Source: Myxococcales bacterium
GTDB lineage: Bacteria; Myxococcota_A; Polyangia; Polyangiales; Polyangiaceae
Direction: 5' to 3'
Assembly: GCA_016703425.1 (NCBI GenBank)
Contig: JADJCA010000027.1
Location: 100,717 to 164,716, forward strand
DNA: 64,000 bases
Shown here: one piece after another, positions 33,535-42,903 of the stretch
Layout of the letters: the number at the start of each line of letters is the position of its first letter
How positions within the stretch are numbered: position 1 is the first letter of the stretch
The notes under the pieces: generated by a model
Database searches by the model: none
Told to the model about the DNA's origin: nothing
The model's input: the letters and a program-made list of their open reading frames with translations, nothing else
Position numbers and translations under genes: made by a program

Positions 33535-35259
33535 TTGAAACCGCTTCCCTTCGCGGCGCTCTTCGGCTCGCTGCACCTGCTGCTCGCGCTCGTCGTGCAA
33601 GGCAGCGGCTATCCTCACGAGGACGCGTACATCCTCTTCAAATACGCCCGCCACGTGGCCGCCGGACTCGGGTCGGTGTATTTCCCTGGCGGGCCCCGTG
33701 TCGAAGGCGCCACCGACTTTTTGTGGATGCTCGGCTTGGCCGCGCTCAATCGCGCCGGCCTCGAAGTCGCCCTCGCCGCCGCCGTCCTAAGCGCCATCGG
33801 CTTCGCGCTCGTGTCACGTCGCATCTTCATCGCCGTGACCGAAGAGCACGCAAACGCGACGGAGGCGCTCCTTTTGTCTCTGTTCTTCGCCGCCTTGTGG
33901 CTCGTGCATCCAGCGTCCGTCGCCGGCGCCTTAGGCTTCAGCGCGACGCTCTTTGCGGCCCTGTCCCTCGAGCTCTACGTGGCGCTCACCAAGAGTCGGC
34001 CCATGGCTGTGCTCGGCTTCGCCACGGTCCTGGCGCTATTGCGTCCCGACGGCGTTGTGCTCGGCGCCGCGAGCGTCGCCGTCGCTGCGCTTTACGCTTG
34101 GCGGAACGGCCCACGCCGCCGCTTCTTCCTCTCGCTCGTCGGCGCACTCGCGCTCGGCGCCGCGTACTTCGGGGCGCGGGCACGGTATTTCGACACCCTC
34201 TTGCCGCTTCCGCTCATCGTGAAGTCCCATCATGGGCCGATGCCGCCGGGGCTATGGGAGGCCGCCGACTGGGCGTCATCGACGCTGCTCCCGATGACCA
34301 TCGGCGGCGTTCTCTTGGCGGCGGTGACCCGACGATACGCCGCGCCTTCGTCGGCCATGGCTCTGGCGCCGTTTGTCGTCCACGTGCTGGCCTTCATCCC
34401 CTCCTTTCCCAGTCAAAACATCGCCAATCGCTTTCAAGCGCCCTTCGCCGTCGTGCTCTTCTTCCTCGTTTGCAAGATGGCGGCCTATGCCGTGGAGCGG
34501 CACCGCAGGGCGACGCCGGTGGCGCGCGCCGCGCGCGCCTTCGCCGTGCTCGGGCTAGCGGTCGTGGTGCTCGCACCGCAAGGGCTCGTCGCCTTTCGTG
34601 CGTTGCGGGAGCCGTTCCTTCCCGACTACGTAAACCCGTTCTCGGTCCATCTTGCGAAGCTCTCCGAGCAGCGAACGCGCGGCGGAGCTCCGCCGCTAAA
34701 GGTCGCGTCGACGGAGGCGGGACGCATCCTGTACTTCACCCAGGGACCCGTGCTGGATCTCGTTGGCCTCAACTCCCGCGAGACGGCGGAGCGTGCGCCT
34801 TCGCGAGCGCTGCTGGAGGCGTTCGACGCTGACGTGATCATGTTCCACCACGCCTCGGGCATGAACGAGGACCAGATGGAGGCGACCGGCGTTGACGTCT
34901 TCGGCAAGGGACCGGCCACCACCACAACGCCCGTCGTTCGCCTCACCGAGCCGCTGTGGCGCTACGTACACCCTTGGAACGCGCTCTACCTCGACGCGGC
35001 GCTCAAGCCCTATCGAGAACTCTTCGCCGACAACGTTCGCGTCGCTCCCATTGCCACCGCCGGCTGGCTCGACGAAGTCGGCGATCGCTACGAGCACTAC
35101 GCGGTGCGCTTCGAGGCGCGCTTCGCGCGCCGGCATGTCTACGCGATTCGCCGCGGTCTTCGCGAGCGCGAAGCCATCCTCATGGAGCTCTTTCGCTGCC
35201 ACGAGCCCTTGCTTCACGGTTCGCACTGGGCGGCGGTGAAGCTCCTCCGTCGCGAGTGA
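33535..35259 (+). CDS. GT-C-fold membrane glycosyltransferase-like protein
   Basis: Multi-pass membrane protein of 574 residues. The segment EDAYILFKYARHVAAGLGSV followed by VEGATDFLWMLGL matches the first-loop acidic motif (D/E-D-A-Y) and the following helix of AftB-like/GT-39-type lipid-linked sugar transferases. About nine to ten hydrophobic helices fill residues 1-370, and a soluble C-terminal domain contains VASTEAGRILYFTQGPVLDL and LVGLNSRETA, also seen in that family. The start is a TTG (33535), 17 bases after hemL. Donor and acceptor are unknown; cell-envelope glycan or protein glycosylation is the likely setting. Confidence 0.78.
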   Translation: MKPLPFAALFGSLHLLLALVVQGSGYPHEDAYILFKYARHVAAGLGSVYFPGGPRVEGATDFLWMLGLAALNRAGLEVALAAAVLSAIGFALVSRRIFIAVTEEHANATEALLLSLFFAALWLVHPASVAGALGFSATLFAALSLELYVALTKSRPMAVLGFATVLALLRPDGVVLGAASVAVAALYAWRNGPRRRFFLSLVGALALGAAYFGARARYFDTLLPLPLIVKSHHGPMPPGLWEAADWASSTLLPMTIGGVLLAAVTRRYAAPSSAMALAPFVVHVLAFIPSFPSQNIANRFQAPFAVVLFFLVCKMAAYAVERHRRATPVARAARAFAVLGLAVVVLAPQGLVAFRALREPFLPDYVNPFSVHLAKLSEQRTRGGAPPLKVASTEAGRILYFTQGPVLDLVGLNSRETAERAPSRALLEAFDADVIMFHHASGMNEDQMEATGVDVFGKGPATTTTPVVRLTEPLWRYVHPWNALYLDAALKPYRELFADNVRVAPIATAGWLDEVGDRYEHYAVRFEARFARRHVYAIRRGLREREAILMELFRCHEPLLHGSHWAAVKLLRRE

Positions 35260-35268
35260 CCCATCTCG

Positions 35269-38037
35269 TCAGGCGGTCGACGTCGCGTCGGTCGTCGACT
35301 TCGCCGCGAGCGCCGCCTGCGCCGCGGCGAGGCGAGCGATGGGCACTCGGAAGGGCGAGCAGCTGACGTAGTCGAGGCCCGCGCGGTGGAAGAACGCGAC
35401 GCTTGACGGGTCGCCGCCGTGTTCGCCGCAGATGCCGATCTTGATCGTCGGTCGCGTCTTCTTGCCGCGCGCGGCGGCCATCTCCACGAGCTCTCCGACG
35501 CCGCTCTGGTCGAGCGCCACGAAGGGATCTTTGGGCAGGATTCCCTGGTCCACGTAGGCGGGCAAGAAGCTGCCGGCGTCGTCGCGCGAGAGGCCCATGG
35601 TGCACTGGGTGAGATCGTTGGTGCCGAAGGAGAAGAACTCCGCCGTCTCCGCCAGGGAGCCGGCGCGGAGCGCGGCGCGTGGCAGCTCGATCATGGTCCC
35701 GAAGGTGAAGGGCACCGCCGAGCCGTCTCCGAAGACCTCGCGCGCGACCGTGTCGACGACGGCGCGCATCAGGTCGGGCTCCGTCTTCGTCATGGCGAGG
35801 GGAATCATGATCTCGGGGTGAACGTCGATGCCGCTCGCGCGAGCGCTCTTCGCGGCCTCGAGGATGGCGCGCACCTGCATCGCGTAGATCTCAGGGAAGG
35901 TGATGGCGAGGCGGACGCCGCGATGACCCAGCATCGGGTTCATCTCGTGCAGCTCCTTCACGCGGGCGGCGAGGTGCGCCGCCGAGACGCCCATGGTCTT
36001 GGCCAAGGCGTCGAGCTGATGGGGCTCGGTGGGGAGGAACTCGTGAAGCGGCGGATCGAGCAAACGGATGGTGACCGGGAGCCCGTCCATTTCACGGAAG
36101 ATGCCGACGAAGTCCTCCCGCTGGTACGGGATGAGCTTGGCGAGGGCCTTTTCGCGGCCGGCGAGGTCGTCGGCGAGGATCATCTCGCGCATCGCGGCGA
36201 TGCGGTCTTCGTCGAAGAACATGTGTTCGGTGCGGCAGAGGCCGATGCCCTCTGCTCCGAAGGAGCGCGCCGTCTTGGCGTCGAGCGGTGTGTCGGCGTT
36301 GGCGCGAACTCGAAGGCGCCGCGCGGCGTCGGCCCAACGCATGACCTCGGCGAATTCACCGGTCAGCGCTGCGGGGATCGTCGCCACGGCGCCCTGGTAG
36401 ATCTTGCCCGTGCCGCCGTCGATGGTGATGAGATCACCCTTCTTCACGACGACCGTGCCGGCGTTCTTGCCGTCGTCGTCGTAGAGCGAGACGGTGGCGA
36501 TCTGCTTTTGGTAGTCGATGGCCACCGCCGAGCAGCCGGCGATGCAGGGTTTGCCCATGCCGCGCGCGACAACGGCCGCGTGGCTCGTCATGCCGCCCCG
36601 CGCCGTGATGATCCCGCGCGCGGCCTTCATGCCGTGAATGTCTTCGGGAGAGGTCTCGATGCGGACCAGCATCACGGGCTTGCCTTGCGCGGCCTTCTCC
36701 TCGGCCTCGTCGGCGGAGAAGACCACGTGGCCGGCGGCGGCGCCGGGGCTCGCGGCGAGGCCGCGCGCGATCGGCTTGGTCAGCGCTTTGGGATCGAGCG
36801 TCGGGTGAAGTAGCTGGTCGAGCGACGCCGGATCGACGCGCCGCACCGCCTCGTCTTGTGTGATGAGGCCCTCTTTGACCATCTCGGCGGCAACGCGAAT
36901 GGCCGCCTTTCCGGTGCGCTTTCCCGAGCGACACTGGAGCATGTAGAGCTTGTTGTCCTGGATCGTGAACTCGAGGTCCTGCATGTCCCGGAAGTGACCC
37001 TCGAGCTTGGCGCAAATCTCGAGGAGCGTCCCGTACGACGCGGGCATCTTCGCCTCGAGCGAATCGCCGCCGTCGGCGATGGGGTGGGGCGTGCGGATGC
37101 CGGCCACGACGTCTTCGCCCTGCGCGTTGGGCAGCCACTCGCCGAAGACCTTCTTCTCGCCCGTCGAGGGGTTCCGCGTAAAGGCAACGCCGGTGGCGCT
37201 CGTGTCGCCAAGGTTGCCGAAGACCATCGCCTGGATGTTGCACGCAGTGCCCCAGGCGTCGGGGATGTCGTGCATGCGTCGATAGACGAGGGCACGATGG
37301 TTCTTCCAAGAGCCGAAGACCGCGGCGACGGCGAGCGTCAGTTGAATGCGCGGGTCCGACGGGAAGTCTTGCCCGGTCTGCGCCTTGACGATCGCCTTGT
37401 AGCGCGCGACGAGATCGCGAAGCTCGCTCGCGGGGAGCTCCGAGTCGGGGAGCTTGCGCTTGAGCTCTTCCGTGTTGGTTCGCGACGTGTCGATGCCGCG
37501 GGCGGCGGCCGTGCGAGCGCGAGCTTCTTCGAGATCGTGCTCGAAGAGGTCCTTCTTCACGCCCAACGCCACGTCGGAGAACATCACGAGGAAGCGCCGG
37601 TAGGCGTCGAAGACGAAGCGTTCGTTCTTCGTTCGTTCCACCAGGCCCGCCGCGACGGCGTCGTTCAGGCCGAGGTTCAGGATCGTGTCCATCATGCCCG
37701 GCATCGAGGCGCGCGCGCCGGAACGCACGCTCACGAGGAGCGGGTTTTTGGCGTCGCCGAAGCGCATCCCGACGCTCAGTTCAACGCGCGCGAGCGCCGC
37801 CGCCATCTCCTCGGCCACCTCGCTTGGGAGCGCCGCCATGGCTTCCGACGGCGTCGTCCCCTTGAGCCGCGACAGGAACTCGTGGCAGACGCTCGTGGCG
37901 ATGGTGAACCCCGCCGGGACCGGCAGCCCGAGGCTCGTCATTTCGCACAGGCCGGCGCCCTTGCCGCCGAGCAAATCACGTCGCTTGGGATCACCCTCGG
38001 CAACGCCGTCGCCGAAGTAAAATACGCTCTTTGCCAT
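35269..38037 (-). CDS. ppdK: Pyruvate, phosphate dikinase
   Basis: Complete 922-aa enzyme that interconverts pyruvate, ATP and phosphate with phosphoenolpyruvate, AMP and pyrophosphate. The N-terminal ATP-grasp part has DLLGGKGAGLCEMTSLGLPV; the phosphohistidine is H486 in GGMTSHAAVVARGMGKPC; the PEP/pyruvate barrel ends with the catalytic C870 in IGICGEHGGDPSSV. Length and order are those of bacterial and plant PPDK, not PEP synthase. It is divergent from ruvB across 179 bases and converges with the glycosyltransferase gene with nine bases between stops. No PPDK regulatory-protein gene is adjacent. Confidence 0.97.
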   Translation of the reverse strand: MAKSVFYFGDGVAEGDPKRRDLLGGKGAGLCEMTSLGLPVPAGFTIATSVCHEFLSRLKGTTPSEAMAALPSEVAEEMAAALARVELSVGMRFGDAKNPLLVSVRSGARASMPGMMDTILNLGLNDAVAAGLVERTKNERFVFDAYRRFLVMFSDVALGVKKDLFEHDLEEARARTAAARGIDTSRTNTEELKRKLPDSELPASELRDLVARYKAIVKAQTGQDFPSDPRIQLTLAVAAVFGSWKNHRALVYRRMHDIPDAWGTACNIQAMVFGNLGDTSATGVAFTRNPSTGEKKVFGEWLPNAQGEDVVAGIRTPHPIADGGDSLEAKMPASYGTLLEICAKLEGHFRDMQDLEFTIQDNKLYMLQCRSGKRTGKAAIRVAAEMVKEGLITQDEAVRRVDPASLDQLLHPTLDPKALTKPIARGLAASPGAAAGHVVFSADEAEEKAAQGKPVMLVRIETSPEDIHGMKAARGIITARGGMTSHAAVVARGMGKPCIAGCSAVAIDYQKQIATVSLYDDDGKNAGTVVVKKGDLITIDGGTGKIYQGAVATIPAALTGEFAEVMRWADAARRLRVRANADTPLDAKTARSFGAEGIGLCRTEHMFFDEDRIAAMREMILADDLAGREKALAKLIPYQREDFVGIFREMDGLPVTIRLLDPPLHEFLPTEPHQLDALAKTMGVSAAHLAARVKELHEMNPMLGHRGVRLAITFPEIYAMQVRAILEAAKSARASGIDVHPEIMIPLAMTKTEPDLMRAVVDTVAREVFGDGSAVPFTFGTMIELPRAALRAGSLAETAEFFSFGTNDLTQCTMGLSRDDAGSFLPAYVDQGILPKDPFVALDQSGVGELVEMAAARGKKTRPTIKIGICGEHGGDPSSVAFFHRAGLDYVSCSPFRVPIARLAAAQAALAAKSTTDATSTA

Positions 38038-38216
38038 CGGCCCGTCTCCTTCGATCCCGTCCCGTCGATCCGTTCCCTGACCCGTCTAGCGCGTCCGTCT
38101 TCCGGACCTGGCTCCCGTGACGACTCCCGTGAGTCTCGGGGACGCTACTTTCGGCGCGCGCCCCCCGCAAGCCCGCCTGGCATAGCCCCGTTCCGAGGTA
38201 CGCTGCCCCGCGTCCC

Positions 38217-39305
38217 ATGGCGAAGACCAAAGCGAAAGGCGAGGGGCCCGTCGATCCGGCGGGGCCCCGCCCCATTGACGGGCAGCCGCAAGGCGACGAC
38301 GCCCGCTACGATCGGACCCTCAGGCCCCAGACCTTCGACGATTACGTCGGTCAGACGAAACACAAGGAGAACCTCCGCGTCTTCGTCGAGGCGGCGCGCC
38401 GTCGCGGAGAGCCGCTCGATCACCTCCTCTTGTGCGGCCCGCCGGGCCTCGGCAAGACGACCCTCGCTCAGATCCTCGCCCACGAGATGGGCACCACGCT
38501 GCACATGACCAATGGGCCCGTCGTCGAGCACAAGGGCGCGCTGGCGGGCTTGCTCACGAAGCTCGCGCCCAACGACATCCTCTTTATCGACGAGATCCAC
38601 CGGCTCAATCCCGTCGTCGAGGAGAGCCTCTACCCGGCGATGGAAGACTTTCGCATCGACGTGATGACGGGGGAGGGGGCCTTTGCCTCGTCGATTCAGA
38701 TCGGCATCAACCCGTTCACGCTGATCGGCGCGACCACGCGCACGGGGCTCTTGACGGCCCCGCTCTTCTCTCGCTTCGGGCACGTGCTCCGCCTCGATTT
38801 TTATCCCGTCGAAGAGCTCACGCAGATCGTGATGCGTAGCGCACGCCTTCTTGGCGTCGCCGCCGAGGAGAAGGCCGCCTTCGAGATCGCGGGGCGCGCG
38901 CGCGGCACGCCGCGCATCGCCAATCGGCTGCTCCGCCGCGTGCGGGACTTCGCGGAGGTGTTGGGCACCGGCGCCGTCGATCTCGCCGTGGTGCAGACCG
39001 CGTGTCGCCGCCTGGAGATCGATGCCGCGGGTTTTGATCAGATGGATCGGCGCCTCTTGGCGGTCATCATCGACGACTACGAAGGCGGGCCCGTGGGCGT
39101 CGAAACGCTCGCCGCCGCCCTCGGCGAGCCGCGGGACACCATCGAGGACGTCATCGAGCCCTTCCTCTTGCAGCAGGGATTTCTGGGGAGAACACCGCGC
39201 GGCCGCGTCGCGACGCGCAAGGCTTACGAGCACCTTGGCCTCTCCGACCGGCTGGGCGATCGAGCGGAAAAATCCGGAGTTCCGCAGAAGAAGCTCTTCG
39301 ACTGA
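38217..39305 (+). CDS. ruvB: Holliday junction branch-migration ATPase RuvB
   Basis: Hexameric AAA+ motor (362 aa) that drives Holliday junction migration with RuvA. Walker A is GPPGLGKTTLA and Walker B ILFIDEIHRL; ATTRTGLLTAPLFSRFG is the sensor/arginine-finger region; the C-terminal winged helix ends with QQGFLGRTPRGRVATRKAYE. An N-terminal ~20-residue basic/Pro extension precedes the usual start. Neither ruvA nor ruvC is beside it. With lexA 10 kb away this is the only other DNA-repair gene seen; no SOS box was noticed in front of it. Confidence 0.97.
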   Translation: MAKTKAKGEGPVDPAGPRPIDGQPQGDDARYDRTLRPQTFDDYVGQTKHKENLRVFVEAARRRGEPLDHLLLCGPPGLGKTTLAQILAHEMGTTLHMTNGPVVEHKGALAGLLTKLAPNDILFIDEIHRLNPVVEESLYPAMEDFRIDVMTGEGAFASSIQIGINPFTLIGATTRTGLLTAPLFSRFGHVLRLDFYPVEELTQIVMRSARLLGVAAEEKAAFEIAGRARGTPRIANRLLRRVRDFAEVLGTGAVDLAVVQTACRRLEIDAAGFDQMDRRLLAVIIDDYEGGPVGVETLAAALGEPRDTIEDVIEPFLLQQGFLGRTPRGRVATRKAYEHLGLSDRLGDRAEKSGVPQKKLFD

Positions 39306-39389
39306 CAAGGCGCCCCTTGTGGGCCCTTGTGCGTGCAATTGCAGCAAGTTCCGGCGTCGCCACCTCTCTGCGGATATACTTTCCGGGCT

Positions 39390-41417
39390 TTGCACAAAGC
39401 TCCCATCCTCGTCGTCGACGACGACACGGTGAGCCGTCACGTCCTTTGTCAGGCGCTCGCGCAAGCGGAGCTGCCTTACGAGGCCGTCGGCTCTGGCACC
39501 GAAGCGCTTGAGCTTGCGGTTCGCATCAAGCCGTCGGTCGTGGTGCTCGACCTCGTGATGCCGCCGCCCGATGGCTACCAAGTGCTCCGCATCCTGCGCG
39601 CGCGCGCCGAAACCAGAGATCTGCCCGTCGTGGTGCTGACGGCGCTCGACGCGGAGGGCGAAATCGCGCGCGCCTTCGAGGCCGGCGCCGACGACTTCGT
39701 TCGCAAGCCTTTCAAGGCCGTGGAGCTCGTCGCGCGCGTGCGAGGGCAGCTGCGCTTGCACCGCGCCGTCGCCGAGCTCGCGCGCAAGGAGAAGGACGCG
39801 CAGGTCGTCCTCGAGCTCACGCAGACGCTGGCCTCGAGCCTCGACTTCCGCGACATCCTCTACACCGTCGTGCGGCGCATCGCCGACGTCGCGAAGGTCG
39901 ACCGCGCGAGCATCGTCCTCGTCCGTGAGCACAGTCAGATCGGCTACGTCGTCGCTGCGTCGGACGACGATAAGCTGCGCGACCTGCCCATCGACTTGGC
40001 GCAATACCCAGAGATTCGCCAAGTCATCACGACCAGCGAGCCGCTCGTCATTCCCGACACCACGGGCCACCCGCTCGGCATCGATCAGCACGGTGGCAAG
40101 TTCTCGAGCCTCGCGATCTTGCCCATCGTCTACGAAGACAAGCCCATGGGCGTCCTCTTCTTGCGTGCGCGCCAGACCTTCGCCTTCGCGGATCGCGAGC
40201 TCGCTTTGTGCAGCACCATCGCCAACGCCATGGCCATCGCGCTCCGCAACGCCCGCGTCCTTCAGAGCCTTCGCGATCAGACGCAGCAGGTCACGGTTGC
40301 GCGCTTCGAGGCGGAGCGAAAGCTCCGGTCGCTGCAGCGCTACGCCGACTTCTTCGAGAGCTCCGCCGACGGCATCGTCGTCATCGACAGCGACGGGCGT
40401 CTCCTCTTCTCGAACCCGAAGGCGAGGGAGATCACCGGCTACCAGGAGGAGGAGCTCCGCGGTCGCGCCCTCGGCGAGTTCTTCGCGTCGGAAGACGCGG
40501 GCCTCGCTCACGACCTCCGCGCCGCCTTTGCTCAAGGGCACTTCCCCCGCGGCGTCGACATCCGCTTGAAGCGCAAGGAGGGGATGGCCATCACCCTCAG
40601 CATCAACTTCTCGTCGGTGCTCCGCGAGGAGGGCGTCGTTCTCTGCAACTTCCGCGACGTGACGGCCGAGCGAACCGTCGAGGCTGAGCTCGTCAAAACG
40701 CGGAATTTCCTTCGGCGCGTCATCGACAGCTCCGCCGACGCCATCGTCAGCGCCGACATGCGGGGACGGGTCCTCGTCTTCAACCGCGCCGCCGAGCGCA
40801 TCTACGGCCGCACCGACGGTGAGGTCCTCGGCACCAACGTGAAGAACCTGTACCCGAGCGGCGTCGCCGAAGGCGTCATGAAGGCCATTCGAACGGGCGG
40901 CGGCCGCGTCGACGGCATGCGCACCGACGTCGTCGCCGCCGACGGCGAGCGCGTCCCGGTGGCGCTCTCGGCCGCGCTCCTCTACGAGGGCGACACGCCC
41001 GTCGGCTCGGTCGGTATCTTCACCGACCTTCGCGAGCGCGTCCGCATGGAGCAACAGCTCGCCGAGGCGCAAGAGCAGCTCTTGTCGCAGGAGCGGCAGG
41101 CCATCGTGGCCGAGCTCGCCGGCGCCGCGGCCCACGAGCTCAACCAGCCGCTCACGAGCGTCATGGGCTACGCCGAGCTTTTGCGCAGGAAGCTCGACCG
41201 CGAGTCGCCAGGCTTCGCCGCCGCCGAGGTCATCTTCAAAGAGGCCGAGCGCATGGCCGAGATCGTTCGAAAGATCGGCAAGATCACCAAGTACGAAACC
41301 AAGTCGTACGTCGGACAGGCGCGCATCCTGGACCTCGACAAGGCGAGCGGTGAGCGGCAGAGCGAGCCCAAGCTGGGCGCCGTCCAAAAGGCCTCCTCGC
41401 GCCCAGGAGATGGCTGA
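39390..41417 (+). CDS. REC-GAF-PAS-PAS-HisKA sensor without ATPase domain
   Basis: Cytoplasmic signalling protein of about 675 residues. The receiver domain has PILVVDDD and the phospho-acceptor D54 (VVVLDLVMPPPDG) with K at KPFKAVE. A GAF domain (~150-290) and two PAS domains (~318-430, ~440-555) follow; then a HisKA helix with H582 in AAAHELNQPLTSVMGYAELL. The protein ends about 90 residues later with no N, G1 or G2 box, so it cannot bind ATP as a histidine kinase. The TTG at 39390 is chosen because REC begins at once and D54 is then canonical; TTG 39327 is possible. The stop overlaps the next gene's ATG. Confidence 0.88.
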   Translation: MHKAPILVVDDDTVSRHVLCQALAQAELPYEAVGSGTEALELAVRIKPSVVVLDLVMPPPDGYQVLRILRARAETRDLPVVVLTALDAEGEIARAFEAGADDFVRKPFKAVELVARVRGQLRLHRAVAELARKEKDAQVVLELTQTLASSLDFRDILYTVVRRIADVAKVDRASIVLVREHSQIGYVVAASDDDKLRDLPIDLAQYPEIRQVITTSEPLVIPDTTGHPLGIDQHGGKFSSLAILPIVYEDKPMGVLFLRARQTFAFADRELALCSTIANAMAIALRNARVLQSLRDQTQQVTVARFEAERKLRSLQRYADFFESSADGIVVIDSDGRLLFSNPKAREITGYQEEELRGRALGEFFASEDAGLAHDLRAAFAQGHFPRGVDIRLKRKEGMAITLSINFSSVLREEGVVLCNFRDVTAERTVEAELVKTRNFLRRVIDSSADAIVSADMRGRVLVFNRAAERIYGRTDGEVLGTNVKNLYPSGVAEGVMKAIRTGGGRVDGMRTDVVAADGERVPVALSAALLYEGDTPVGSVGIFTDLRERVRMEQQLAEAQEQLLSQERQAIVAELAGAAAHELNQPLTSVMGYAELLRRKLDRESPGFAAAEVIFKEAERMAEIVRKIGKITKYETKSYVGQARILDLDKASGERQSEPKLGAVQKASSRPGDG

Positions 41418-42709
41418 TGCGTCGCCCCAAGGACGGCCACGACCCGATCTCCGCGGTCCCGATGTCGGGACCGCAGCAGCGCTCCAGCGACGTCGTGTTC
41501 CCTCGCGGCGAGCAGCCGTCTTCGTCGCGCTCGCGTTCCGATTCCACGTTGCCGCCGGCCTGGGGCGAACGCCTCCTCAGAATCGTCTGGGAGACGCCGC
41601 AGAACGCCAACGACGAAGAGGTCATGCGCGAGGTCGTGTCGGCCTTGTGTGAGCTCTTGCCCGGCGTGGCCGTCGGCGCCGCTTCGTCGCGCGTCGCCGA
41701 CGCCGCGCAGACCGCCGTGGTCCACCTCGTTCGGTCCTCGCCGCACGAAGAGATCCGCGTAGACGTCGTCTCGACGGTGGAAGGGCCGCTATTTCCCGCG
41801 CAAGCGCACGAGGCCGTCGTGTCAGTGCCCACCGACGACGGCCAGGTCGCGCTCCACGTCGCCGCCGACGATCCCGACACCGTGTCGGAGGCGAGCCTCG
41901 CGCTCGCCGCGTTGCGCCGCGCCATTCTGCTCTTGGCGCGCAACCTCGAGAACGCGCGCCTCACGACCGTGGGCGCCGCCGACGGCGAGGCGAAGCGCGT
42001 GCTCGCGGCCCAAATGGTTCAAGCCGACAAGCTCGCGTCGTTAGGGCAAATCGCCGCCGGCATGGTCCACGAGCTGAACAATCCCCTCACATCCATCGTG
42101 GCGTATTCGGAGTACCTCGTGAAAAGGTGGCTCGCCCGCACCGATCAAGTCGACCCGCATGAGCTCGAGCGCCTCGAGCGCATCAGCACGTCGGCCAACC
42201 GGCTCCTGCGATTCACGCGCGATCTCGTGACCTACGCGCGCCCCGCGACCGAGACGCTGGCGCCCATTGCGATTCAGACCATCGTCGATCAAGCGGTCAT
42301 CTTCTGCGAGCACCTCTTGAGCGAGCACAAGACGACCGTCGTTCGCTCCTACGCCGAGGGCTCGCTGGCCATTCGAGGGTCGGGCGAGCAATTGACGCAG
42401 GTCTTCGTGAACCTGTTCACGAACGCGTGCCACGCCATGGCCACCGGCGGCACCATCACCGTGATGACCGATCTCGATGCCAACGGGCAATCGGTCCGGG
42501 TCGTCGTGGAGGACGCGGGGCATGGCATCGATGCGGCGAACCTCGGCCGCGTGTTCGCCCCGTTCTTCACGACCAAGGCCGCTGGCACCGGCACCGGGCT
42601 CGGGCTCTCCATCGTGAAGAGCATCGTCGACGCGCACCAAGGTCGCATTTGGGCGGAGAGCGAGCCCCAGAAGGGCGCCCGTTTCGTCATCGTCCTCCCG
42701 CGGGCCTGA
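41417..42709 (+). CDS. Histidine kinase with complete catalytic core
   Basis: Soluble sensor kinase of 430 residues. The first ~190 residues form a weakly GAF-like region after a disordered Ser/Arg-rich start. The H-box is GMVHELNNPLTSIVAYSEYL (H218); the N box is FVNLFTNACHAM, the G1 box VVVEDAGHGID, and the G2 region TTKAAGTGTGLGLSIVKSIV. ATG 41417 overlaps the upstream stop (TGATG), so the two are translationally coupled. The simplest model is that it supplies the kinase activity for the partner that lacks an ATPase domain. No response-regulator gene is adjacent apart from the partner's own REC domain. Confidence 0.92.
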   Translation: MRRPKDGHDPISAVPMSGPQQRSSDVVFPRGEQPSSSRSRSDSTLPPAWGERLLRIVWETPQNANDEEVMREVVSALCELLPGVAVGAASSRVADAAQTAVVHLVRSSPHEEIRVDVVSTVEGPLFPAQAHEAVVSVPTDDGQVALHVAADDPDTVSEASLALAALRRAILLLARNLENARLTTVGAADGEAKRVLAAQMVQADKLASLGQIAAGMVHELNNPLTSIVAYSEYLVKRWLARTDQVDPHELERLERISTSANRLLRFTRDLVTYARPATETLAPIAIQTIVDQAVIFCEHLLSEHKTTVVRSYAEGSLAIRGSGEQLTQVFVNLFTNACHAMATGGTITVMTDLDANGQSVRVVVEDAGHGIDAANLGRVFAPFFTTKAAGTGTGLGLSIVKSIVDAHQGRIWAESEPQKGARFVIVLPRA

Positions 42710-42903
42710 CGCTCTAGAGGCTCCGTCGCGCCGCCAGGACGACGCGCGGGTGAGGGGGGCGTGATGTGCCCGAGTGTAGGTTTCCGCGGGGCTCGGGCCC
42801 TTTGCCTCGCGAACCCGTTTACAGGTCTCTTCCCGGTCGGTTACCGTGCCTCGGGCTCGCGAGTCCCACGAAGTTCGAGGGGATCGGGCGCCTTGCGAGG
42901 CTC

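Noticed and set aside
36856..38508. 550-codon plus-strand frame over ppdK and into ruvB
   Set aside because: Antisense to ppdK, then out of frame with ruvB; composition of a shadow frame.
38145..41387. 1,080-codon minus-strand frame over ruvB and the sensor gene
   Set aside because: Length results from GC bias in the third codon position of the opposite genes; no domain found.
42710..42903. Possible small RNA or promoter feature between the kinase and the cupredoxin-like gene
   Set aside because: No convincing hairpin, terminator or consensus promoter could be identified.
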